NCBI GenBank assembly: GCA_028691285.1
Contig: JAQUZO010000006.1
Coordinates: 1-36,744, forward strand
DNA length: 36,744 bases
From: Anaerovibrio sp.
GTDB lineage: Bacteria > Bacillota > Negativicutes > Selenomonadales > Selenomonadaceae
Direction: 5' to 3'
Shown: piece by piece, positions 28,129-36,744 of the stretch
Position numbering within the stretch: position 1 is the stretch's first letter
How the letters are laid out: every line of letters begins with the position of its first letter
Made by a program: the position numbers and the translations under genes
The notes under the pieces: generated by a model
Told to the model about the DNA's origin: nothing
Databases searched by the model: none
What the model saw: the letters and a program-made list of their open reading frames with translations, nothing else

Positions 28129-29841
28129 TCAGGCTATATCGATCAATTCCCAGGAGCCCTTATGCAGCAGGAGCTGCTTGTCATGCCTCTTTTTCAGCGT
28201 GGAGCGATGGCCCACACTGACTACAGTCATGCCCGGCAGCAGCTCCTTCAGCACATCGTAGGCCTCCCCCTCCCGCAGCTCATCCATGGCCGAGGTTGAC
28301 TCGTCCAGGAAAACAATATCCGGCTTCAGCAGCAAAATACGAACAAAGGCCAGTCGCTGCTGCTCGCCCAGAGACAATATCCGGCTCCAGTCATCCACGA
28401 CATCCAGCTTCTCTGCCAATGCACCGATTCCCAGCCTGGACATCAGCTCAGGCAGCTTCGCCTTTTCTTCCTCCGGTACAGGCTGAGGGTAATAGATTGC
28501 CCGGCGCAGGCTGCCCAAAGGCAGGTACGGACGCTGCGGCAGGAACATGGTGCGCCACCCCTCAGGCAGCAGCACGCTCCCCTGCCCATAAGGCCAGATA
28601 CCGGCCACCGCCCGCAAAAGCGTGCTTTTGCCGCAGCCTGAGCTGCCGGAAATCAACAGATATTTGCCTGACGGCACAGCAAGCGAGAGGTTCTCCGCCA
28701 GCCTTCTGCCATCCGGCAGCACAAGCTGCATATCCTGCAAAAGCAGCCCGCTGCTCTCCGTCCTGCCCTGAACAATCTGCATGGGAAGCGCATCCGCCTC
28801 TGCCATGTGCTGGGCAAAGCCGCCCAGACGATAGATGACCGCCGTATACTGGGCAATTGAATCATACGCCTCTACGAAATAGCTCAAAGCATCCTGTACT
28901 CTGCCAAAGGCACTGATCGTCTGCATAAAGCCGCCCAGCTGCATCTCCCCTGTAAAATACCGGGGTGCACTCATGAGAATCGGCACGATGGCCGCCACCT
29001 GGGCATAGCCATTGATATAAAAATTCAGCAGCTTGGTGCGCTTCATCAGTGCCCAGAAATTTTTGACCACCATCTGGAACCGTTCCTGAAAATTCTGCAT
29101 CTCAGGGCCTTCTCCACCATAAAAGGCGATGCTTTCACTGTTTTCACGCATCCTGACCATACTGAAACGGAAATCCGCCTCAAAGCGCTGCTGGTCATAA
29201 TTCAATCCGATAAGCCTGTGCCCGACCTTATGCGCCAGCCAGGTACCAGCCACAGAATAAATCACTGTCACAAAAACCATATAGCCCGGCACAGAGAATA
29301 CCGTATCGCCCAAAGGTATCTCCAGCGTACCGGAAAGCTGCCATAAAATAACAATAAAGGCAATCAGCGCTGCCAGCTGCTTCAAAAAGCCCACGAACAG
29401 GGTCAGTGTCAGGTTGATGAAGGAACCTATATCATCTGAAATACGCTGATCCGGATTGTCCATATCCGTACCGCCTGCTGCCTGCAGCCTGTAATAGATT
29501 TTGCTGTGCAGCCATTCCTCCAGATAACGGTTTGTCATCCATGTCCGCCATTTTATTTCCAGAATCTGCTTTACATAGACAGCATATACTGCCATGATGA
29601 TGAAGCCGAACGCAATCAGCGTAAACTGTCCTACCAGGGACCAGAATATCTCCACATGGTATTCCTGCAAAGCGTTATAAAAATTATTATTCCACTGATT
29701 CAGGAGCACCAGCATATAAACCTGTCCCAGGCTCAAAGCAGCTACGCCTGCCAGCATCCCCCGCGCCTTCCATTTCTCCTCGGACTGCCAATAGGATTTC
29801 ATCAGCCTCCAGGCTGTAACAGACAGCTCTTTTTTTTTCAC
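28129..29841 (-). CDS. SbmA/BacA-like (ABC_membrane_2, YddA-type) ABC transporter, fused permease/ATPase
   Basis: LLNQWNNNFYNALQEYHVEIFW..., EIKWRTWMTNRYLEEWLHSKIYYRLQ, NPDQRISDDIGSFI; Walker A ISGSSGCGKSTLLRAVAGIWPYG; LSLGEQQRLAFVRILLLKPDIVFLDESTSAMDE; GTG start at 29841 with GGAGGGTGG upstream. Confidence 0.92.
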   Translation of the reverse strand: MKKKELSVTAWRLMKSYWQSEEKWKARGMLAGVAALSLGQVYMLVLLNQWNNNFYNALQEYHVEIFWSLVGQFTLIAFGFIIMAVYAVYVKQILEIKWRTWMTNRYLEEWLHSKIYYRLQAAGGTDMDNPDQRISDDIGSFINLTLTLFVGFLKQLAALIAFIVILWQLSGTLEIPLGDTVFSVPGYMVFVTVIYSVAGTWLAHKVGHRLIGLNYDQQRFEADFRFSMVRMRENSESIAFYGGEGPEMQNFQERFQMVVKNFWALMKRTKLLNFYINGYAQVAAIVPILMSAPRYFTGEMQLGGFMQTISAFGRVQDALSYFVEAYDSIAQYTAVIYRLGGFAQHMAEADALPMQIVQGRTESSGLLLQDMQLVLPDGRRLAENLSLAVPSGKYLLISGSSGCGKSTLLRAVAGIWPYGQGSVLLPEGWRTMFLPQRPYLPLGSLRRAIYYPQPVPEEEKAKLPELMSRLGIGALAEKLDVVDDWSRILSLGEQQRLAFVRILLLKPDIVFLDESTSAMDELREGEAYDVLKELLPGMTVVSVGHRSTLKKRHDKQLLLHKGSWELIDIA

Positions 29842-29969
29842 AAATCCACCCTCTTCACTGAAATTCAAGATATTTTTACTCATCGAAGCCATAGCGCACA
29901 ACGGTCTGCCGGGAGTCAAGCCAGGATCTCCGGACAGCTGCGGCAGAAATTTTACACCTGTTTCAGGAA

Positions 29970-29998
29970 ATGATACAATAGCTTATATATTTTGTAAA
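29970..29998 (-). promoter_or_regulatory. Putative promoter of the SbmA-like transporter
   Basis: Minus strand TTTACA-N17-TATCAT. Confidence 0.5.
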
Positions 29999-30400
29999 GT
30001 TTGCATGATGTATCCTTCTCTTATCGCCAGCAGACAAGCCGCAAGCCTGCGAAAACACGCTCCCGCTCCTATAGCAACGCAGCGGCTGCTAAATTCGTCC
30101 ATCGCCAAGGCTCGGACTCATTAAGCACCGGCGTCGCTATCAGGGTTTTCTTCAGGCTGCGGCAGTCTGCTTCTGCAAAGCGGCAATATGCCCGATTCCG
30201 TTGTACGGACTATTGCAAATCCAGGCACCAGGCACTCATGACCTCAAGAAAAGCATTATTGAACGCCGGCACTTAATGAACGCAAGCAGAGCGATGCGTG
30301 AGTTTAGTGTCCGCTGCGTTCAATGCTGAGCGAGAGCGCCTTTTCGGAGGTTCATGGGTGCCGGTGCTGCGAACACAGCCATATGCAGTCCAAACAAAAT
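29989..30400. repeat. Long imperfect inverted repeat (foldback), possible decayed MITE-like or structured element
   Basis: Left arm 30046-30156 aligns with the reverse complement of 30242-30350 at ~70% over the first 60 columns, with shared blocks CGAAAA, CGCTC, AACGCAGCGG, CTAAA, CATCGC, TCATTAAG, CCGGCG, TTTTCTT; outer ends ATTTTGTAAAGTTTGCAT vs ATTTTGTTTGGACTGCAT. Confidence 0.7.
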
Positions 30401-30470
30401 CATTTGCTTTGCAGCAAAAATTTCAGACACAAACATTCAGCTTACCTTCTATCCGTGAAAGGAGTCTGTC

Positions 30471-31124
30471 ATGGCCATCATCTTCATTGGCACCATACTG
30501 ATATGCCTTCTGCTGCTCTTAGTATTATACCGCAATTTACCCAATAAAAAAGTTTTTTATGCCTTCTGCTTCACCCTGCTTGCCGCAATCGGCGGCATAG
30601 TATACTCCCTGCTGTTCCAGCAGCCTGCCCAGGAGCCGCTGAATGAATCCGCCATCCGCAAAATCACAGCCCAGCAGCAGATTTTTGACGGCTGGTACAC
30701 CGACTACAAAAAGGAGCTGGACCTGCTGGACTACAACTGGGCACAATGCCAGAAAATAGTCAGCGACTACCACAATGACAATATCAGTATCCACACGGTA
30801 TATACCCGGCTGAATATTTTAACGCACCAGGCCCAGGCCGTCAGCGATGAGCTGAACAAGCTGCCGCCTCCCATCAGCCTGGATGATACCAACTATGATT
30901 TGACCACGCTGCTGCTGAACAAAACCCAGGACTATGCCAATGCTCAGCTTACCGCTATCCAGGCCCTGCGGAATGCTGCCGATCCCGCCAACATCAATAC
31001 GGACAGCCATGAACAGCAGAGCCGCATCCTGCGGGAAACCATGGTGCGGAATGGCCCGGACGGACTGTTTACAGCCGACGAAACCAACGCCCTCCGCCAG
31101 CGTCTGACGATTCCGGAGAAATGA
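30471..31124 (+). CDS. Hypothetical protein with two N-terminal TM segments and a helical soluble domain
   Basis: MAIIFIGTILICLLLLLVLYRNLPNKKVFYAFCFTLLAAIGGIVYSLLFQQ...; GGAG SD; next gene starts 2 bp after. Confidence 0.8.
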   Translation: MAIIFIGTILICLLLLLVLYRNLPNKKVFYAFCFTLLAAIGGIVYSLLFQQPAQEPLNESAIRKITAQQQIFDGWYTDYKKELDLLDYNWAQCQKIVSDYHNDNISIHTVYTRLNILTHQAQAVSDELNKLPPPISLDDTNYDLTTLLLNKTQDYANAQLTAIQALRNAADPANINTDSHEQQSRILRETMVRNGPDGLFTADETNALRQRLTIPEK

Positions 31125-31125
31125 T

Positions 31126-31755
31126 ATGCAGAATTACAGAACCGCTGCCGCCAGAGGCAGTGCCAATTACGAAATCCAGAAATCAAAATTTTTGGCATAT
31201 ACAGCACCTGTATCCAGTGAAGCAGAAGCCAGGGAATTTGTTGCCTCCATCAAAAAGAAACATTTTGATGCCAGGCACAACTGCTCTGCCTGGATTTTGG
31301 GCGCTGACAGCAGCCAGCAGAAATCCAATGACGACGGAGAACCGGGCGGAACTGCCGGCAATCCTATCCTGGAGGCCATCAAGCAGCACAGGCTGACCAA
31401 TATCGCCGTTGTGGTCACACGCTATTTTGGCGGCATCAAGCTGGGTGCCGGAGGTTTGATCCGTGCCTACAACCACACTGCCTCCCTGGGGCTGGAAGCG
31501 ACGCCCCTGCTGGAGGTCAGGCTCTTCTGCCCGGTGGAGGCAGCCATTGACTACAGCCTGCTGGGAACTGTAGAGAACTGGATTCGCACCAAGGAGCTCC
31601 GAACCGGAGAAACAGCATACGCCGATAGGGTCACAGTCCGTCTGCTGATAGAGCCGCAGGAGGTTGAAAGCATCACCGCGGAGCTCATCGATCTGACCTC
31701 CGCCCAGTGCAAAATCACCCCGGGGCAGCCGGAGTACCTGCGCCTGCCTGTCTGA
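31126..31755 (+). CDS. YigZ/IMPACT-family protein
   Basis: YEIQKSKFLAYTAPVSSEAEAREFVASIKKKHFDARHNCSAWILG; SNDDGEPGGTAGNPILEAI; VVVTRYFGGIKLGAGGLIRAY. Confidence 0.95.
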   Translation: MQNYRTAAARGSANYEIQKSKFLAYTAPVSSEAEAREFVASIKKKHFDARHNCSAWILGADSSQQKSNDDGEPGGTAGNPILEAIKQHRLTNIAVVVTRYFGGIKLGAGGLIRAYNHTASLGLEATPLLEVRLFCPVEAAIDYSLLGTVENWIRTKELRTGETAYADRVTVRLLIEPQEVESITAELIDLTSAQCKITPGQPEYLRLPV

Positions 31756-31785
31756 CAGCTGAAAATTCGCAACTATGAACACAAC

Positions 31786-31830
31786 AAAAACCACGCCTGA
31801 ACCGTTATGCACGGCACAGGGCGTGGTTTT
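31786..31830. terminator. Bidirectional terminator between convergent genes
   Basis: AAAACCACGCCTG...CAGGGCGTGGTTTT. Confidence 0.8.
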
Positions 31831-31900
31831 AAATTGCTTTGTTTATCAAAGGATATATTCTATTTATGCTTATACCTTCACTCAGGAAAATTTCCCAAAA

Positions 31901-33232
31901 CTATTTTGCCAGCAGATTTTTATCGGGAAAGTTTTTCAGCAGATAATTGCTGATTGTCTCGCCAATCAGCTTTTTGCCCAGCACATCAGGGTGCAGGCCA
32001 TCCGTGGTAGCCTCATCCATCAGCAGGCCATAGCAGTCCGTCATGCCGGGAGTCACATCTACGGCATACTGCTGCTTCATAATCCATTCATTCAGCCTGA
32101 GCTGCTCCTGCTTCCAGTGCTCTGCCGGAGGCATGATATAGCTCCAGTTTGCCATAAAATGCGGATTGATAGGTGTTGCAGTCACATAAACAGGGATGAT
32201 GCCATGCGCACGGCATTTATTGCCGATAAGCTGCAGATAATGGATGATATCCTCTGCCGCAGCTCCCGAACGCAAATCATTCACGCCGCCCATAATCACC
32301 AGGAGCTTCGGCTTCACCGCCAGCACATCCGACTCAAAGCGGGCATTCATCGCAGCCACTGTATCGCCGCTGTAGCCCAGATTTTTGACAGGCACCTGAG
32401 AATAGGTCTCCCAATTATACATCACATAGCCGGGCGGTGTCGAAACTGCTCCCCCGCCATGCGTAATACTGTCTCCCAAAGCAGCCACCTTGGCTGAACC
32501 CGTCACCTGGAAATAGCTTGGACTGGACCAGCTGCTGATATGGGTGCCAGACTCATTGCGGCTTCTCACCTGCCAATAATATCTGCCCGGCCAGGTATAG
32601 CCTGCATCCTCATACAGAACTGAACCCTCTGCGGTCAATTCACGCACCAGCTCCGGCTTGGACGCATCCCCATCCTCCCGGTACACCCGTATATCATAAT
32701 ATTTGCCGTCCTTGGCAGGTACCCAGGAAAATACCGGATAAAGAGGAGCATACGCCATCGACTCAAACTCCGTCGTCGGCTTGGGGGCAGCCGGATTCAG
32801 CTCCTGCTCTGCCAGCGGCTTCAAGTCGCTGTACAGCTTGATATAGCGTCCGCCGGCGTCCAGCGGGCAGACCTTCCAGTAGTAATCCTTCGCGCTCCGC
32901 ATGACAGAGGTATCCAGCTCATAGCCATTGGTAAAGATTCCCCGCTTGACAGATACCACATTCTCCGGCAGATTCCTGCTGCTCCGCATAATCGCCACCT
33001 GATAGCTTACTGCCCCCGGTACAGGCTCCCAGGACAGCCGTACAGTACGCAGGTAATCCGGAACTGCTGCGCCGTCAGCTGGCTCTGCTGCTCCACCATG
33101 CACAGCCGTCCCCATCTCTCCCGCAGGCACTTCGGCTGCCATGCCGGTATTTTCTGCCGCCGCACCGCCAGATATATTGACCATAAATACAAATGCTGCC
33201 GTCAGGGCAGCCGCTGTAATCATTTTTTTCAA
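31901..33232 (-). CDS. Secreted SGNH/GDSL hydrolase with two N-terminal FN3-like segments
   Basis: Signal peptide MKKMITAAALTAAFVFMVNISGGAAA; block I VAALGDSITHGGG; block III GGVNDLR; block V TDGLHPD; two WEPVPGAVSYQVAI / FSWVPAKDGKYYDIRVY repeats. Confidence 0.9.
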   Translation of the reverse strand: MKKMITAAALTAAFVFMVNISGGAAAENTGMAAEVPAGEMGTAVHGGAAEPADGAAVPDYLRTVRLSWEPVPGAVSYQVAIMRSSRNLPENVVSVKRGIFTNGYELDTSVMRSAKDYYWKVCPLDAGGRYIKLYSDLKPLAEQELNPAAPKPTTEFESMAYAPLYPVFSWVPAKDGKYYDIRVYREDGDASKPELVRELTAEGSVLYEDAGYTWPGRYYWQVRSRNESGTHISSWSSPSYFQVTGSAKVAALGDSITHGGGAVSTPPGYVMYNWETYSQVPVKNLGYSGDTVAAMNARFESDVLAVKPKLLVIMGGVNDLRSGAAAEDIIHYLQLIGNKCRAHGIIPVYVTATPINPHFMANWSYIMPPAEHWKQEQLRLNEWIMKQQYAVDVTPGMTDCYGLLMDEATTDGLHPDVLGKKLIGETISNYLLKNFPDKNLLAK

Positions 33233-33308
33233 ACCACTCGCTCCTAAGCCTTATAATCTGGTGCACTGCCTCACCCTTGGTATGCAGGCGGCTGAATTGT
33301 CCGCATAC

Positions 33309-33336
33309 AAAAAGGGATGCGCTGTGCACACCCCTT
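33309..33336 (-). terminator. Rho-independent terminator of the NADH dehydrogenase gene
   Basis: Minus strand AAGGGGTGTGCACAGCGCATCCCTTTTTG, 11-bp stem with G-U pairs plus U-tract. Confidence 0.8.
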
Positions 33337-33349
33337 CATGATACCATAT

Positions 33350-34612
33350 TTACTCTTCATCTTCCAGCTTGATATTGGTGATGATACGCCCCAGACGAGT
33401 ACCGGAGACGAAATTCCAAAACCACTTGGTGCCTACGGTAATATCCGCATGGGCACCCTCCAGCCGCAGAAGATGCAGGAACATCCAGATCATCCATGCA
33501 GCGAAGCCGCCAATCTTGACCACGCCCCAATTTACAACCGCCTGGCAGCGCCCGATGGTCGCCATGGCACCATGATCCACATACTTGAAGGTATGGAGCT
33601 GGCTTTCACCCTTGCAGAGGTGCATGATATTGTCAGCGGCCAAAAGTGCCTGCTGCATAGCTACAGGAGCTACGGTAGGCAGCGGCCTGCCGTCCTGCAG
33701 GAAATGCGCATTGTCACCAATGGCAAAAATCTCCGGATAGCCCGGAACCTGCAGGGTAGGCCCCACGATGACACGACCGGCCCTGTCGCACTCCGTACCG
33801 ATGGTCGATGCCAGCTTGTGCGCCTTGACGCCTGCCGCCCAAATGACGGTACGGCTTGGAATGAAGGTGCCGTCCTTGAGGAACAGCCCGTCCTCATTGC
33901 AGTCAGCCACCTGGGTATTCAGCATCACATCCACGCCTCTGGCGGACAATACATTTATCGTGTGCTGGCGCAAATGCGGCGGCATCATCGGCAGGACCTT
34001 GTCGGTGCCCTCGATCAGCTTGATGCTTACCTCATCAAAATTCAGATTCGGGTATTCCTTGCGCTGGATGGCAACCAGCTCGGCAATGGCACCCGCCTCC
34101 TCTACACCGGTAGGACCGCCGCCCACGCAGATGAAGGTCAGCATCTTGCGGCGTGCTTCCTCATTGTCAATCTGCTTGTTGGCGCGTTCAAACATATGCA
34201 GGACATGGTTCCTGATATGCAGTGCCTCCGGGATGGTCTTCATGCCATAGGCATATTTTTCCACATTTTCCATGCCAAAGAAATTGTTGGTCGCTCCTGC
34301 GGCCACAACCAGATAATCATAGCTGATTTCGCCATGATTGGTTATTACCACCTTGCGCTTGCCGTCAATGCTCTGTGCCTTCGCCATGAACAGCTCCACA
34401 TTATCGTAGTCGCGGAACAGCGCTCTGATTGGATAGGAAATATCATCTGTCGAAAGTACAGAGGTCGATACCTGGTACAGCAATGGCTGAAATAAATGAT
34501 AATTTGTTCTGTCAACAATCGTAATATCAAGATTTTTCTTGGCGAGCTTCTTGGCTACTGCGATTCCGCCAAAGCCTGCGCCGACAATAACAACATGAGG
34601 TTTCTTACCCAT
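33350..34612 (-). CDS. ndh: Type II NADH dehydrogenase (FAD-dependent NAD(P)/quinone oxidoreductase)
   Basis: HVVIVGAGFGGIAVAKKLAKKNLDITIVDRTNYHLFQPLLYQV; FICVGGGPTGVEEAGAIAEL; VIWAAGVKA; EIFAIGDNAHF. Confidence 0.93.
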   Translation of the reverse strand: MGKKPHVVIVGAGFGGIAVAKKLAKKNLDITIVDRTNYHLFQPLLYQVSTSVLSTDDISYPIRALFRDYDNVELFMAKAQSIDGKRKVVITNHGEISYDYLVVAAGATNNFFGMENVEKYAYGMKTIPEALHIRNHVLHMFERANKQIDNEEARRKMLTFICVGGGPTGVEEAGAIAELVAIQRKEYPNLNFDEVSIKLIEGTDKVLPMMPPHLRQHTINVLSARGVDVMLNTQVADCNEDGLFLKDGTFIPSRTVIWAAGVKAHKLASTIGTECDRAGRVIVGPTLQVPGYPEIFAIGDNAHFLQDGRPLPTVAPVAMQQALLAADNIMHLCKGESQLHTFKYVDHGAMATIGRCQAVVNWGVVKIGGFAAWMIWMFLHLLRLEGAHADITVGTKWFWNFVSGTRLGRIITNIKLEDEE

Positions 34613-34821
34613 TTTATACCACTCCTAAACAACTTTTTTGCACATCTCTCAAGTCTGCCATAAATTATATTCATAAATAGAAGTTTTTGCAATACCCCAT
34701 TGCCATAAAATTGTCTTATAGTAATATAAATTATTATACTTTTCTCAAATAAAGCAGTACCAATTTTTATGTATTGCTTCAGGTATTAATCTCATTTTTT
34801 GGTTAGCAGAACAACCTGATT

Positions 34822-36105
34822 CTACAGCTCCTTGCTGGCTACGGCTGCTGCAATGGCAGCCCCCAGGCCGGAGCCGCCCTTCAGGAGCATCGGCGTAACA
34901 GCGGCGGCCTCCTCTCCCAAAACCTCATACAGTCCCTTTTGCAGATTCTCCTTGATATGCGGCATATATTCATAAACCGAACCGTCAATGGCTATATGCT
35001 GCGGTGCAATCTGTCCCGCACCGGACAAATGCCACAGAATGCCTGCATAACTGGCTGCCACCAGCCGGGCAGAACGGATGGCAATCGCTTCCGTCACATC
35101 ACGGATACAGGCGGCCTCCCCTGGCTCCAGCGCCCCAATCCTGCCGCTGATGATTTTCCCGGCAGCTCCCGCCGCTGCGGTATCATCAGACATGATGCCG
35201 GACATATCAATGGCAGTAAAGCCCGGACGCTCCGGCAGCCCCAGCAAATCCTGCACAATCAGGCTGAGCAGCTCCCCCATATAACGCCCGGAAACCATTT
35301 TTTCCAGCCGCTGCCTGCCCGGCTTTTCCGATGTCTTGTCCAGCATGACATCCCATCTGCTGGGAGCCAGCTTGTCGAAGCTGCCGGATTCCATGTTGAT
35401 GATGGCTGCCGGACGATTGACATAAGCGCTCCGTTCCATATAGCAGTTGTTGCTGCCGGTGGCATAAATGGAGCCAATCTGCGTATCCGGCCAGCAGTAG
35501 CCCGCCGCCAAAAGCTCCGCCACAGTATCATTGATGACTGCCGCTATCCTGATGTTATCCAGGCCTTTCCTGGCAAAGGCCTCTGCCAGCAGGTCATTGA
35601 CAACCTCTCCCTCAACGCCCGGAATGGCGAATTCCTTGGTCCACACCAGCAGCCTGGCGTTGTAAATATCCGTCTGCTTGCTGGGAAAGGAAAAAGTATG
35701 CCCAAGATAGTATGTGCTGTGCTCCATGCCCTCCAAAAGCTCAGCAAACATATCGGCAATAAAATCAAAAACCTGCTCCCGGGAAGCAGAGCCGTTGACC
35801 AGATTGTACTCCTCCGTCACCAGCGGCCTGGCAACTATCCTGACTATTTCATACTGGCTGCCGCCCTTGAGCCGGATCAGCTCGGCTCTCAGATTTGTGC
35901 CGCCAAAGTCAAGGGCAAGAAACTCGCCGGACTCCTGTCCGCTGGGCATCCCGATATAGGAGCACAGCATCGGCATACTGGCTTCCCTGCCCTGGAGCGC
36001 CAGCTCCATATCAAACCGCAGCGCACAGGCAATCTCTCTGAGCTGTTCCTTATCCAGGGTAAGCTCCCCAACAATCTCCGCCAGCTTTTTTTCCTCAATC
36101 CTCAT
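34822..36105 (-). CDS. Eukaryotic-type hexokinase family protein
   Basis: FLALDFGGTNLRAELI, YYLGHTFSFPSKQ, LVWTKEFAIPGVEGEVVNDLL, IAAVINDTVAELLAAGY, GSIYATGSNNCYME, INMESGSFDK correspond to hexokinase motifs. Confidence 0.88.
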   Translation of the reverse strand: MRIEEKKLAEIVGELTLDKEQLREIACALRFDMELALQGREASMPMLCSYIGMPSGQESGEFLALDFGGTNLRAELIRLKGGSQYEIVRIVARPLVTEEYNLVNGSASREQVFDFIADMFAELLEGMEHSTYYLGHTFSFPSKQTDIYNARLLVWTKEFAIPGVEGEVVNDLLAEAFARKGLDNIRIAAVINDTVAELLAAGYCWPDTQIGSIYATGSNNCYMERSAYVNRPAAIINMESGSFDKLAPSRWDVMLDKTSEKPGRQRLEKMVSGRYMGELLSLIVQDLLGLPERPGFTAIDMSGIMSDDTAAAGAAGKIISGRIGALEPGEAACIRDVTEAIAIRSARLVAASYAGILWHLSGAGQIAPQHIAIDGSVYEYMPHIKENLQKGLYEVLGEEAAAVTPMLLKGGSGLGAAIAAAVASKEL

Positions 36106-36502
36106 GCAAATTCCTCCGCTCTGTCACAGAATGGTGTCCCTCCGGCAAAATCTCTATGATATAGCCATCTGGGTCGCTGATAAAATAAATGCCGTGCTCC
36201 TGGCTGACCAGCCTGACGCACTGCATTTGCTGGTGCAGGGCCAGGGATGCCTCATAATCATCCACGCAAAAGGCAAAATGGCCGGGATTTTCTCCCAACT
36301 GATATCTGCCCTCATGAGACAGCTGGCAGTTCAGCTCCAGCTCATAGACAGAGCCCGCTTCATCACCCAAATATACCAGCACAGTCCGTCCGCACTGTAT
36401 GCGTCCCTTCTCCTGCAAATGAAGTGCCTGCCGGTAGAACGCCAGGGATTCCTGCAGGCAGCTCACCTTTATGCAGGTATGCGCCATAGAATATTTCATC
36501 AT
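36095..36502 (-). CDS. VOC-family (glyoxalase I-like) protein
   Basis: MMKYSMAHTCIKVSCLQESLAFYRQALHLQEKGRIQ...LVYLGDEAGSVYELELNCQ...GHFAFCVDDYEASL...YFISDPDGYIIEILPEG; overlaps the hexokinase start by 11 bp. Confidence 0.88.
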   Translation of the reverse strand: MMKYSMAHTCIKVSCLQESLAFYRQALHLQEKGRIQCGRTVLVYLGDEAGSVYELELNCQLSHEGRYQLGENPGHFAFCVDDYEASLALHQQMQCVRLVSQEHGIYFISDPDGYIIEILPEGHHSVTERRNLHED

Positions 36503-36703
36503 ATCCCCCTCAAAGCCTATCATGATCTTACATTCATTATGTAGCTTTTGGTGAAAATTGTCAAAGGCAATGGAAAAGACCACACGAAGAATTTTACAAA
36601 ATACCTCTGACAGCTTTCCTTTTCCGGTAAATTATATTATAATATTCTAGCTGAGTGATTCAGGTACAGCCTTCTGTACCTCTGACAGCAGCAAAGCAAT
36701 ATT

Positions 36704-36744
36704 GGAGAGGTGTCCGAGAGGCCGAAGGTGCCTGACTCGAAATC
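36704..36744 (+). tRNA. tRNA-Ser(CGA), 5' part only (truncated by window edge)
   Basis: GGAGAGGTGTCCGAGAGGCCGAAGGTGCCTGACTCGAAATC: Ser-type acceptor/D-arm and anticodon loop CUCGAAA. Confidence 0.88.

Noticed and set aside
30001-30547. Short ORFs (91, 67 and 74 aa) in the foldback region
   Set aside because: Composition and lack of a recognisable domain suggest chance ORFs within the repeat.
1-36744. CRISPR array, prophage, integrase or intact IS element
   Set aside because: No regularly spaced direct repeats and no Cas, integrase, transposase or phage structural protein motifs in the ORFs.

Overview
The window looks like a chromosomal segment from a Firmicute, probably a Negativicute (Selenomonadaceae-like; this is inferred from gene content, with no database search). 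Most genes are on the minus strand. In order it contains: (i) a two-component system (histidine kinase truncated at the left edge) closely preceded by a LysR regulator; (ii) glmS with its own promoter and a recognisable glmS self-cleaving ribozyme in the leader; (iii) a mannitol operon mtlR-mtlA-mtlD; (iv) two small poorly characterised proteins, one DUF3846-like; (v) a 6S RNA gene with promoter and terminator; (vi) a FakA/DAK2-like protein with a degenerate catalytic loop, divergent from an 799-aa FtsA/actin-like protein with repeated C-terminal modules; (vii) a complete glycogen cluster glgC-glgD-glgP-glgB-glgA plus a GH13-GH77 fusion, in which GlgB has a histone-H1-like Lys/Ala/Pro tail; (viii) an SbmA/BacA-like ABC transporter; (ix) a ~410-bp imperfect long inverted repeat in an intergenic region; (x) a membrane protein plus YigZ, an SGNH hydrolase, a type II NADH dehydrogenase, and a eukaryotic-type hexokinase overlapping a VOC protein; (xi) the start of a tRNA-Ser(CGA). 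No CRISPR array, prophage or intact IS was found. The best candidates for something unusual are the foldback element at 29989-30400, the degenerate FakA-like / FtsA-like pair, the GlgB tail, and the glmS ribozyme leader.
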